Assembly (NCBI RefSeq): GCF_900492205.1
Contig: NZ_UEYQ01000001.1
Location: 186,001-250,000, forward strand
DNA length: 64,000 bases
Origin: Ciceribacter sp. T2.26MG-112.2
GTDB lineage: Bacteria > Pseudomonadota > Alphaproteobacteria > Rhizobiales > Rhizobiaceae
Direction: 5' to 3'
Both the position numbers and the translations under genes were made by a program. How positions within the stretch are numbered: the first letter of the stretch is position 1; each line of letters begins with the position of its first letter. Below, in pieces: positions 55,603 through 63,526 of this stretch. The notes under the pieces are model-generated. The model saw only the letters and a program-made list of their open reading frames with translations. It did no database searches and was not told the origin of the DNA.

Positions 55603-57123
55603 TCATGCGGCAATGCCGGCCATCATCAGGCCGAGCGTCTGTTCGGCCGTTTCCGGGCTCTTCTCGCCGACGATCTTGCCGGCGAACATCACCAGCACCC
55701 GGTCCGACAGCGAACGGATCTCGTCGAGTTCGACCGACACCAGAAGCACGGCCTTGCCGGCGTCGCGCGTCTCGACGATCCGGCGATGGATGAATTCGAT
55801 GGCGCCGATGTCGACGCCGCGGGTCGGCTGGCCGACGACGAGCAGTTTCGGGTCGCGCTCGATCTCGCGGGCAACGACGATCTTCTGCTGGTTGCCGCCG
55901 GAGAAATTGGCGGTCTTCAGCCTGGGATTGGGCGGACGGATGTCATATTTCTCGATCTCGTCGACGGCGGCCTTGCGCACCGCATCGGGCTTCAGGAATG
56001 CGCCCCTGCCGTAACGATCGTCACGATGATAGCCGAGGATGGCGTTTTCCGCCTCCTCGAAGGCCAGCACCAGGCCCATATGGTGGCGGTCTTCCGGAAT
56101 ATGCGCCAGTCCCATGCGCCTGAGGCGCGCCGGATCAAAGCCGGTGACCGGCTCACCGCAGAACAGGATTTCGCCCGAGGTCGGCTTGCGGATGCCGGTG
56201 ATGGCCTCCAAGAGTTCGCTCTGGCCGTTACCCGCGACGCCGGCAATACCGAGGATCTCGCCGGAACGCACGTCGAAGGAGACATTGTCGACCATGGTGA
56301 CGCCGCGCTGATCCTTGACCGTCAGGTTGCGCACAGAAAGGAAGACCTCGCCGGGCTTGGAATCGCCCTTGTCCACATGCAGCAGCACGCGGCGACCGAC
56401 CATCAGTTCGGCCAGTTCCTCGACCGTCGTTTCGGACGTCGTGCGGGTGGCGACGATCTCGCCGCGGCGCATGACCGACACCGTGTCGGTGATCGCCATG
56501 ATTTCGCGCAGCTTGTGGGTGATGAGAATGACCGTCTTGCCCTGGTCGCGCAGCACGCGCAGGATCTTGAACAGGTGGTCGGCTTCGGCGGGGGTGAGCA
56601 CGCCGGTCGGTTCGTCGAGGATCAGGATTTCGGCGCCGCGATACATGGCTTTGAGGATCTCGACCCGCTGCTGCAGCCCGACGGGGAGCTCCTCGACCAC
56701 GGCATCGGGGTCGACCTCGAGTTCATAGTCGTCTTCGAGCTTCTTCAAGGCGTCGCGCGCCGCATCCGTGCCCTTGCCGAGCAGCGGGCCGCCCTCGGCG
56801 CCGAGCATCAGGTTTTCCAGCACGGTGAAATTCTCGACCAGCATGAAGTGCTGATGCACCATGCCGATACCGGCGGCGATCGCCGACTGGCTGTCACGGA
56901 TGGCGACCGGCTTGCCGTCGATGTGGATCTCGCCGCTGTCGGCATGGTAAAAGCCGTAGAGGATCGACATCAGCGTCGACTTGCCGGCCCCGTTTTCGCC
57001 GATGATGCCGTGGATCGAGCCCTTGGCGACCGTGAGATTGATGTTCTTGTTGGCATGCACCGCACCGAACTTCTTGTCGATGCCGATCAGTTCGATCGCC
57101 GGCGCCTGGCTCTTTTCGTTCAT
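55603..57123 (-). CDS. Nucleoside ABC transporter ATP-binding protein (two ABC domains)
   Basis: 506 residues from ATG 57123. The first ABC domain is complete: Walker A GENGAGKST, signature region VGLQQRVEILKAM, Walker B EILILDEPTGVLTP. In the second, Walker A is degenerate (GVAGNGQSEL) while its signature FSGGNQQKIVVAREI and B site are present. One competent ATP site is usual for this RbsA/YufO-like group. Downstream of the binding-protein gene across a terminator hairpin. Confidence 0.95.
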   Translation of the reverse strand: MNEKSQAPAIELIGIDKKFGAVHANKNINLTVAKGSIHGIIGENGAGKSTLMSILYGFYHADSGEIHIDGKPVAIRDSQSAIAAGIGMVHQHFMLVENFTVLENLMLGAEGGPLLGKGTDAARDALKKLEDDYELEVDPDAVVEELPVGLQQRVEILKAMYRGAEILILDEPTGVLTPAEADHLFKILRVLRDQGKTVILITHKLREIMAITDTVSVMRRGEIVATRTTSETTVEELAELMVGRRVLLHVDKGDSKPGEVFLSVRNLTVKDQRGVTMVDNVSFDVRSGEILGIAGVAGNGQSELLEAITGIRKPTSGEILFCGEPVTGFDPARLRRMGLAHIPEDRHHMGLVLAFEEAENAILGYHRDDRYGRGAFLKPDAVRKAAVDEIEKYDIRPPNPRLKTANFSGGNQQKIVVAREIERDPKLLVVGQPTRGVDIGAIEFIHRRIVETRDAGKAVLLVSVELDEIRSLSDRVLVMFAGKIVGEKSPETAEQTLGLMMAGIAA

Positions 57124-57140
57124 TCCGGTCCCCCAGACAT

Positions 57141-57180
57141 AAAAAGGGCGCAAGGCGGATTGAGCAACCGCCTTGCGCCC
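57141..57180 (-). terminator. Attenuating terminator between the binding protein and the rest of the nucleoside operon
   Basis: A perfect 13-bp stem (57146-57158 with 57168-57180), 9-base loop, then five U on the minus strand. It lies between bmp and its ATPase gene, so most transcripts should stop here, giving an excess of binding protein over membrane parts. Confidence 0.92.
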
Positions 57181-57188
57181 GGATCAGA

Positions 57189-58181
57189 TCACTTCGGGCA
57201 GGAATTGTCCGACATGTAATCGTGGACCTTGATGGTGCCGGCAATGATGTCGGCCTTGGCCTTTTCGACGGCTGCCTTCATATCGTCGGTGACGAGCTTG
57301 GCATTGTGCTCGTCGAGCGCATAGGCGACGCCGTCTTCCTTGACGCCGAGCGCCTGGACGCCGGCGGTGAACTTGTCACCCTTGGAGTCGGCATAGGCGT
57401 TGTAGACGGCGAGGTCGACGCGCTTGACCATGGAGGTCAGGACCGAACCCGGATGCAGGTGGTTCTGGTTCGAGTCGACGCCGATCGACAGCTTGCCATT
57501 GTCGGCCGCGGTCTGCAGAACGCCAAGGCCGGTTGCGCCGGCTGCCGCATAGATCACGTCGGCGCCCTGGTCGATCTGGTTCTTGGTGAGTTCGCCGCCG
57601 CGAACCGGGTCGTTCCAGGCAGCGCCGGTGGTGCCGGTCATGTTCTGGAACACCTCGATGTCGGCATTGGCTGCGCGCGCGCCCTGTTCGTAGCCGCAGG
57701 CGAACTTACGGATCAGCGGAATGTCCATGCCGCCGACGAAGCCGACCTTGCCGGTCTTCGACGCCATGCCGGCCAGTACGCCGACGAGGTAGGAGCCTTC
57801 CTCTTCCTTGTAGACGACCGAACGGACGTTCGGCAGGTCGACCACCGAATCGACGATGACGAACTGGGTGTCGGGGAATTCGGCCGCGACCTTCTCGACC
57901 GCCGAGGTCCAGGCGAAGGACACGGCGACGACCGGGTTATAGCCCCGCGAGGCGAAGTTGCGGATCGCCTGTTCGCCCTGGGTGTCGCCGGTCGGTTCGA
58001 AGTCGCGATACTCGGTGCCCGTCTCGGCCTTGAACTTCTCGGCTCCGGCATAGGCTGCTTCGTTGAACGACTTGTCGAACTTGCCGCCCGTGCCGTAGAC
58101 GAGTGCCGGCTTGACGTCGGCGGCGAGCGCCGTTGCCGACATTGCGGCCAAGGCAAAGAGACTCAAAAGGGTTTTCTTCAT
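57189..58181 (-). CDS. BMP-family nucleoside-binding protein
   Basis: 330 residues. Signal peptide to about 20 (TALAADV); no lipobox. PnrA/Med/BMP fold: VYGTGGKFDKSFNEAAYAGAEKF, VGFVGGMDIPLIRKFACGYEQGAR, ADVIYAAAGATGLGVLQTA and GVDSNQNHLHPGSVLTSMVKRVD. It delivers purine or pyrimidine nucleosides to the two permeases. First gene of the leftward operon; upstream 250 bp hold its promoter. Confidence 0.95.
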   Translation of the reverse strand: MKKTLLSLFALAAMSATALAADVKPALVYGTGGKFDKSFNEAAYAGAEKFKAETGTEYRDFEPTGDTQGEQAIRNFASRGYNPVVAVSFAWTSAVEKVAAEFPDTQFVIVDSVVDLPNVRSVVYKEEEGSYLVGVLAGMASKTGKVGFVGGMDIPLIRKFACGYEQGARAANADIEVFQNMTGTTGAAWNDPVRGGELTKNQIDQGADVIYAAAGATGLGVLQTAADNGKLSIGVDSNQNHLHPGSVLTSMVKRVDLAVYNAYADSKGDKFTAGVQALGVKEDGVAYALDEHNAKLVTDDMKAAVEKAKADIIAGTIKVHDYMSDNSCPK

Positions 58182-58431
58182 TGTGCAGCCCTGTTGTTGC
58201 TATTGATCTTGCTGGGTCCTCCCGCAAGCGCTTTGACGCGCCAGTCTGCGGAACCACCGACCCCTTTTCCAAGGGCCTGGCTGGTTTCATCCTTGCATGG
58301 CTCTTGGAAAAATTCACCCGATTTTTTTCAACTGGTAAAGAAACATTCGACGCTTGCCCGCCTCAACACAGGACGCCGAAAATTCAGCCAGATCAAGGGG
58401 CTCGCTGCCGCCGGAACGAGCAGCGGGCGGC

Positions 58432-59091
58432 TCATGAGGCGACCGGCAGCGGGCAGGTCACGCCAATGCCGCGAAGGCTGCAATACCCGTCAGGGTTCTT
58501 CGCCAGATATTGCTGGTGATAGTCCTCGGCATAATAGAATGGTCCCGCCGGGGCGATCTGCGTCGTCACCGTCTGCTTGCGGCCCGCTGCGATCATCGCC
58601 TCCTGGAAGGCATCGCGAACCTTGAGCGCGGTGTCGATGTCATCGACGCTTTCGGCATAGATGGCCGAACGGTAGGTCGTGCCGATGTCATTGCCCTGGC
58701 GCATGCCCTGGGTCGGATCATGCGCCTCGAAGAAGATTTTCAGCAGCGCCTCGAGCGGCACCACCTGCGGATCGTAGACGACCTTGACCACCTCCGCATG
58801 ACCGGTGAGCCCCGTCACGGTCTCCTGGTAGGTGGGATTGGGCGTGAACCCGCCCTGGTAGCCGACCGCTGTGACGTACACGCCGGGCGTCTTCCACAGC
58901 AGCCGCTCGGCGCCCCAGAAACAGCCCATGCCGAGATAGACCGTCCTCGAACCCTCCGGATAAGGTCCCTTCAACGGGCGCCCGGAGACGAAATGCGTCT
59001 CGGCGGTCGCGAGCGGCTCCGGGCGGCCGGGAAGCGCGGTCTCGGCGGTGGGCATGGTCATCTTCTTGTTGAACATATCGATCAGGAACAT
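58432..59091 (-). CDS. msrA: Peptide methionine-S-sulfoxide reductase MsrA
   Basis: 219 residues. Active-site [12 protein letters not shown], then [51 protein letters not shown] and [15 protein letters not shown]. It repairs methionine-S-oxide with the Cys of GCFWG. ATG 59091 has AGGAG six bases upstream. The first 40 residues lack a signal peptide. A resolving Cys is probably in GYCSLRG or VTCPLP. Confidence 0.96.
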   Translation of the reverse strand: MFLIDMFNKKMTMPTAETALPGRPEPLATAETHFVSGRPLKGPYPEGSRTVYLGMGCFWGAERLLWKTPGVYVTAVGYQGGFTPNPTYQETVTGLTGHAEVVKVVYDPQVVPLEALLKIFFEAHDPTQGMRQGNDIGTTYRSAIYAESVDDIDTALKVRDAFQEAMIAAGRKQTVTTQIAPAGPFYYAEDYHQQYLAKNPDGYCSLRGIGVTCPLPVAS

Positions 59092-59142
59092 CAGGACTCC
59101 TAACGGGCACGGACCAACCGCGCGGACGGGGCGGCACAAGGA

Positions 59143-59460
59143 TCAGGCGGCGAAACGCCCGGCCGGCGACGGCTTCTTGTAGCCCACCATCCACAAGAGC
59201 AGCGCCAGACCGAGAAGCACCGCAAATGCGGGTTGCGGCAGGAACCAGGCATCGAACATACGCCAGGCCGACGTGCCGATCTTCGTTTCGACGAAAGCGC
59301 GAAAACCGACCAGGGAGGCGGGGGCGATTTCCACCCAGGCCAATCGGAGCGGCGTGACGACGAATTGCGACGCCGACACCGAGGCGATCGAATCCATGGT
59401 GGCGGCAATCACCGCGACACACAAGGCCCCGAAACTCGCCAGACGAAATATGAAACGCAC
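59143..59460 (-). CDS. Small membrane protein, unknown (GTG start)
   Basis: 105 residues from GTG 59460, with GGGGGA about nine bases upstream; a longer reading begins at 59544. Two hydrophobic segments: FRLASFGALCVAVIAA (about 5-22) and PAFAVLLGLALLLWMVGYKK (about 77-94). In between is a polar loop with SQFVVTPLRLAWVEIAPASLVGFRAFVETKIGTSAWRMFD. The end KPSPAGRFAA is short. Nothing else is recognised. It is upstream of msrA by about 50 bp on the same strand. Confidence 0.6.
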   Translation of the reverse strand: MRFIFRLASFGALCVAVIAATMDSIASVSASQFVVTPLRLAWVEIAPASLVGFRAFVETKIGTSAWRMFDAWFLPQPAFAVLLGLALLLWMVGYKKPSPAGRFAA

Positions 59461-59664
59461 AGAACCAGTCCCCCATGCAGCCACCCCACGCGACCACGGC
59501 ACCTGCCCCCTGCATGCACCGCCTTCGGGGCGAAGGCCAGCCAATAGATAGGCTTTTGTCCAGGCAAGTCAAAAAACCGTCAGATTTCGGTTGATCGCCG
59601 GGAAATCCTCGTTATATATCGCGCCCGACCGGCCGCTTCGCATGACGAGGGTGCCGGCTCCTAC

Positions 59665-59754
59665 GGACAGGTGGCCGAGTGGTTTAAGGCGCACGCCTGG
59701 AACGCGTGTGTACGTGAAAGCGTACCGAGGGTTCGAATCCCTCTCTGTCCGCCA
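59665..59754 (+). tRNA. tRNA-Ser (GGA)
   Basis: 90 nt including discriminator G and encoded CCA. Acceptor GGACAGG pairs with TCTGTCC (one G-U). Anticodon stem CACGC/GCGTG encloses CTGGAAC, anticodon GGA. A long variable arm GTACGTGAAAGCGTAC and T-arm GGGTTCGAATCCC complete the class II fold. It reads UCU/UCC. Confidence 0.97.
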
Positions 59755-59971
59755 TTCCATCTTCCTCAATATATGTAGCGATATGTAGCGGCCGGTTTCG
59801 CACGGTCGATCGTATCGACCGAACGGCTGCCAAGGCGGGCGGGTCTTAATCGAGACGAAACACCCCCGGCTCGCCGCCACGTCCTCGTTTTCCTATGGCG
59901 CGGCGCACGGGTTTCCTGCAGGCGTCGCATCAGAATCCTGGCGTGGCCGAGCGGATCGGCCGCAAAGACAG

Positions 59972-60002
59972 GAAAACCCGGCGGTTTCCCGCCGGGTTTC
60001 CT
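59972..60002 (-). terminator. Terminator of the amino-acid binding-protein gene
   Basis: AAACCCGGCGG (59974-59984) pairs with CCGCCGGGTTT (59989-59999), loop TTTC; the minus-strand RNA ends UUUUCC. Confidence 0.85.
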
Positions 60003-60028
60003 GGTCGCGACAGATTGTGTCCTTGCCG

Positions 60029-60856
60029 TCAGCCGCCGAAGCCGAAGCCGACCGGCATGTCGTCGAGAGTGATGCCGAAGGTCTCGAGGCTCTTCAGGAT
60101 CCAGGTCTGGTTGTTGCCGATGCGGCGATTATATTCGGCCCAGGCAGAGACGAAGCTCTTGAAGGTCTCGTCAGCGCCATAGTTCAGGGCGATGACCGAG
60201 GGCGTGGAGAGAACCGGCGTCGGGACCTTCACGGCGCCGATGGTCGGTGCCTTCTTGGCAATGACCAGGCCGTTCAGCATGGTGTTGACCAGCGCATCGG
60301 CCTTACCGGTGGTCACTGCGACGATCGCTTCGTCACGGGTCTTGAAGCGCAGGATATTGGCCTTGGGCAGATATTGCTGGGTGATCAGGTCCTGGGCGGA
60401 GCCGAGGTCGACGGCGAAGGTGTATTTCGGGTCGTTGAGCTCGGTCCAGGTCTTGCCGGCAATCTCCTCCTTGGCGGAGACCAGCACGAAGCTGTTGTAG
60501 TAGGTCGGGTCGGAGAAGGAGACCGACATGGCACGGACCGGCGTCGCGGTCACGGCAAAGGCCATGTCCACCTTGCCGCTCTGCACGTCGAGGATGGCGT
60601 TGGCCCAGCTGGATTCCACCACTTCGAGCTTGACGTCCAGGGTCTTGGCGATGTCGTTGGCCATGTCGAGCACGAAGCCCTGCCATTCGCCGGTGCGGGG
60701 ATCCTTGTTGAAGTAGGGCGTCTCGTTGAGGATCGCCGGAATGCGCAGCACGCCACGGGCGCGGATGTCGTCGATGGTGCCGGCCGATGCCGCCGTGCCA
60801 GCCAGCAGCGACAGCGCGATTGCGGCTGCGCCACAGATCTTTGAAAGCAATTTCAT
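60029..60856 (-). CDS. ABC amino-acid-type (family 3) solute-binding protein
   Basis: 275 residues. Signal peptide to about 24 (GTAASA). SBP_bac_3 fold: DIRARGVLRIPAILNETPYFNKDP, GFVLDMANDIAKTLDVKLEVVESSWANAILDVQSGKVDMAFA, then SDPTYYNSFVLVSA. ATG 60856 is nine bases after GGAG (another ATG at 60871 adds five codons). No permease is between here and the window edge. Given the divergent flavin dehydrogenase, the ligand may be the same amino acid or opine; this is inference from position. Confidence 0.9.
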   Translation of the reverse strand: MKLLSKICGAAAIALSLLAGTAASAGTIDDIRARGVLRIPAILNETPYFNKDPRTGEWQGFVLDMANDIAKTLDVKLEVVESSWANAILDVQSGKVDMAFAVTATPVRAMSVSFSDPTYYNSFVLVSAKEEIAGKTWTELNDPKYTFAVDLGSAQDLITQQYLPKANILRFKTRDEAIVAVTTGKADALVNTMLNGLVIAKKAPTIGAVKVPTPVLSTPSVIALNYGADETFKSFVSAWAEYNRRIGNNQTWILKSLETFGITLDDMPVGFGFGG

Positions 60857-61020
60857 GGTCTGGTTCTCCATTGTTCCCCGGAATCTCGTTTGATGTCCGT
60901 CTCCCCGCGCCCGTGCTTGAGGCTCGCGGGCTGACCGGCCGGAAATCAGCCTATCCGCGAATCGACCGGGAACAATGCTAGAGAGTCCGAGCCACTTATC
61001 GGCTTTTTTATATGTCGTGG

Positions 61021-61950
61021 TCAGAGCGGCGGCAGGGAGAGTTCGCTGCTGCGCGGCGGATCGAGCACCGGGCCAACCAGTTCGCGGCGGCAGTCCTCGA
61101 ACAGTTGCTGCACCATCGGATGCTTCTGCAGGAAGCCGGCATTGCCGAAATAGACCCGCACTTCCGGCAGGTTGGTGAGCTTTGTGCTGCGGATCGACAC
61201 GTCTTCCGGACCGACGCACCAGGAGGGGATGATCGAGAAGCCGAGACCTTCCTCGACGCAGCGCTTCACACTGGAACTGCCGGAGGTGGAGATGGCCGGC
61301 TGGACAATCGCCCCGTCGCGGCCGAGGAAGTCGACGGCCAGGTTGCGCAGTGTCTGGCCGGGCTCGTAGGTAATGAAGGGGCGGCCCTCGGCCCAGCGGG
61401 GAATGTCCTGTTGCGCAGGCGGCTCGCCCCAGGCCTCGGGATAGACGAGGCTCAGCCGGTAGCTGCCGAGCAGGCGCTGCGGAACGACCGGATCGCCGAA
61501 ATAGCGCTCGGAAATGCAAACGTCGAGACTGCCGTTCTTGACGAGTTCGGCGAGCACCGTGTCGCGCTCGTAGACGGCGAATTCCATTTCGGGAAAGGCT
61601 TCGCGGAACCGCGAGAGAACCCTCGGGAACAGATAGAAGAAGATCGCCTGGGGCATGCCGACGCGCAGCGACGAGCGCTGGTTCTCGATCAGCTTGGTCA
61701 ACCGCTCCAGCATGATGTCGAGTTCGGGATGAAGCAGGCTGTAGAGGGCGCGGCCGCGCGGGGTGAGCGAGATTCGCTTGGCGCCCTGCTCGGAATCGAT
61801 CAGCTTTCCCTGCAGGATCTGCTCCAGCCGCCGCACATGATTGGCGGCCGACTGGTAGCTCAGGTTCAGATCGCGCGCCGCACCGGAAAACGAACCGTGC
61901 CGCGCCACCTGGTAGAAAGTCTGGATGAGTGTGAGGCTGATCTTGGCCAT
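61021..61950 (-). CDS. LysR-type transcriptional regulator
   Basis: 309 residues. HTH at about 5-60 (IQTFYQVARHGSFSGAARDLNLSYQSAANHVRRLEQILQGKLI), then the periplasmic-binding-like sensor domain (LRVGMPQAIFFYLFPRVLSRFREAFPEMEFAVY, EEGLGFSIIPSW). It lies between the binding-protein gene (same strand) and the divergent dehydrogenase genes, the usual place of a LysR controlling both. Confidence 0.94.
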   Translation of the reverse strand: MAKISLTLIQTFYQVARHGSFSGAARDLNLSYQSAANHVRRLEQILQGKLIDSEQGAKRISLTPRGRALYSLLHPELDIMLERLTKLIENQRSSLRVGMPQAIFFYLFPRVLSRFREAFPEMEFAVYERDTVLAELVKNGSLDVCISERYFGDPVVPQRLLGSYRLSLVYPEAWGEPPAQQDIPRWAEGRPFITYEPGQTLRNLAVDFLGRDGAIVQPAISTSGSSSVKRCVEEGLGFSIIPSWCVGPEDVSIRSTKLTNLPEVRVYFGNAGFLQKHPMVQQLFEDCRRELVGPVLDPPRSSELSLPPL

Positions 61951-61998
61951 GGAGCGGGTCCCCCTCCTTCTCTGTTAAGGGGTCGGGACTTTCTAGCG

Positions 61999-62039
61999 GA
62001 TACAAATTTCGTGAACAAGCAAGGCCGTCATCTTGTATC
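61999..62039. promoter_or_regulatory. Candidate LysR operator
   Basis: GATACAA (61999-62005) and TTGTATC (62033-62039) form an inverted repeat across 41 bp. It lies between the regulator start and the dehydrogenase start. LysR dimers bind such paired sites, but the spacing is longer than the T-N11-A core. Confidence 0.4.
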
Positions 62040-62099
62040 GACGGTCAAGCCCTGCAGCCGCCAATATTGGTCGACAACCAACAAGGCCGGCTCGAAATC

Positions 62100-63275
62100 A
62101 TGCAATCCCGCCCCCCGTCCAGCGCCATCGTCATCGGTTCCGGCATCGTCGGAGCCGCCACGGCCTATTTCCTGGCCAGGCGTGGCATCGCCGTCCGGCT
62201 GATCGACGCATCGGCTCCGGCGGCGGAAGCGACGGGGGCCGCAGACGGCGCCGTGTCCGTTGCCAGCAAGCGACCGGGACCGATGATGGCCGCGGCGCTC
62301 AAGGGTGTCGCACTCTATGGCGAACTCGCCGACGCGGGATTGCTCGCCGGCGCCTTCAAGCGCCGCTCGACTTTCATCGTTGCGGCATCGGACGAGGAAT
62401 GCGCCGTGCTCGAGGCCCATTCGGCCGCTCTCGCCGGCGCAGGCGTCAGGGTCGAGACGCTGTCCGGAACCGATTTGCGCCAAGACTTCCGGGCTCTCTC
62501 GCCGCAGGCGAAGATGGCGGTTGAGGTGCATGGCGAGGGCCATGCGATCGGCTACCAGATCGTCCATCGGCTGCTGACGGCGTCCGGTATCGTGGTCGAG
62601 CGCGATATGCGGGTCGAGGGATTTCAGCTCGAGGACGGCGGCAGGCGCATTGCGGGGATAACGACGAACCGCGGCTCGCTCACCGCCGACGTCGTGGTAA
62701 TCGCCGCCGGCAATGGCTCGGCGGAGCTCCTCGGGTTCTCCGGCATACTCACCCCGCGCAAGGGCCAATTGCTGGTTACGGAACGGGCACCCGAGCTTAA
62801 CGCCGCCATGCGTGGCGCGATCATGTCGGGCCGCTATCTGCTCAGCAAGGGAAGCCAGAAGGCCGGCCATGCGCCGCCGCCGCGCGGGCTCGGACTGGTG
62901 ATCGACCCGCTCGTCACCGGCCAGTTCCTGATCGGCGGCACGCGCGAGGATTTTGGCAAACGGGAGACCAATGACATCGACGCCGTTTCGCGCATCCTCA
63001 AGGATGCCGTGGCGCTCGTTCCCGGCCTTGCCGGCGTCCGGCTGCTGCGGAGTTTTGCCGGAGTTCGCACGGCCGTCATCGATGGTCTGCCCCTGGTCGG
63101 ACGGATCCCAGGTCTCGAAAACGGCTATGTGGCCACCGGCTTTGAGGGCGACGGCATCTGCCTCGGCCCGGTCACCGGCAAGTCGATCGTCCAGCTGATC
63201 TGCGGCGAGGAGCCGGATCTCGACCTTTCGTCCTTCGAACCGGCCCGGTTCGCCGGCCAGGGAGCGTCGGCATGA
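62100..63275 (+). CDS. FAD-dependent amino-acid oxidase/dehydrogenase (DadA-like, beta subunit)
   Basis: 391 residues from ATG 62100. Dinucleotide-binding start AIVIGSGIVGAATAYFLARRGIAVRLID, an ATGAADGAVSVASKRPGP loop, middle VVIAAGNGSAELLG and FAD end PLVGRIPGLENGYVATGFEGDGICLGPVTGK. DAO superfamily. Next to a 2Fe-2S subunit and an HcnB-like subunit it fits the beta chain of heterotrimeric D-hydroxyproline/opine/proline-type dehydrogenases. The stop overlaps the next start by 4 bases. Confidence 0.88.
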   Translation: MQSRPPSSAIVIGSGIVGAATAYFLARRGIAVRLIDASAPAAEATGAADGAVSVASKRPGPMMAAALKGVALYGELADAGLLAGAFKRRSTFIVAASDEECAVLEAHSAALAGAGVRVETLSGTDLRQDFRALSPQAKMAVEVHGEGHAIGYQIVHRLLTASGIVVERDMRVEGFQLEDGGRRIAGITTNRGSLTADVVVIAAGNGSAELLGFSGILTPRKGQLLVTERAPELNAAMRGAIMSGRYLLSKGSQKAGHAPPPRGLGLVIDPLVTGQFLIGGTREDFGKRETNDIDAVSRILKDAVALVPGLAGVRLLRSFAGVRTAVIDGLPLVGRIPGLENGYVATGFEGDGICLGPVTGKSIVQLICGEEPDLDLSSFEPARFAGQGASA

Positions 63276-63526
63276 CCGGGCAGAGTTTCGACTGGATGGG
63301 GCGGAGAATTCCCTTCCGCACCGGAGAAAGCCTTGCGGCAGCGCTGGAGGCCGCCGGCATCCTGACCTTCGGCCCCGACACGCTCGGCCAGGAGACGCGC
63401 TATTTCTGCGGCATCGGCGCCTGCCAGTGCTGCCTGCTGCGGGTCGACGGGGTGGTCCGGGAAGCGTGCATCACACCGGCCAGGGCGGGCATGCAGGTGG
63501 AAGCGCTGGAGAGACGCCATGATTGA
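63272..63526 (+). CDS. 2Fe-2S gamma subunit of the flavin dehydrogenase
   Basis: 84 residues. Single ferredoxin-like domain: FDWMGRRIPFRTGESLAAALEAAG, then CGIGACQCCLLRVDG supplying four Cys-type positions of a plant-type 2Fe-2S site and the final EACITPARAGMQVE. Similar small subunits occur in HcnA and D-hydroxyproline/opine dehydrogenases. Overlaps both neighbours (ATGA with the previous stop, 8 bases with the next start). Confidence 0.88.
   Translation: MTGQSFDWMGRRIPFRTGESLAAALEAAGILTFGPDTLGQETRYFCGIGACQCCLLRVDGVVREACITPARAGMQVEALERRHD

Noticed and set aside
59938..59965. A tRNA-like start GTGGCCGAGCGG about 270 bp after tRNA-Ser
   Set aside because: It matches the 5' D-arm of tRNA-Ser at 11 of 12 bases, but no anticodon stem, T-arm or 3' acceptor follows. 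At most it is a remnant or chance.
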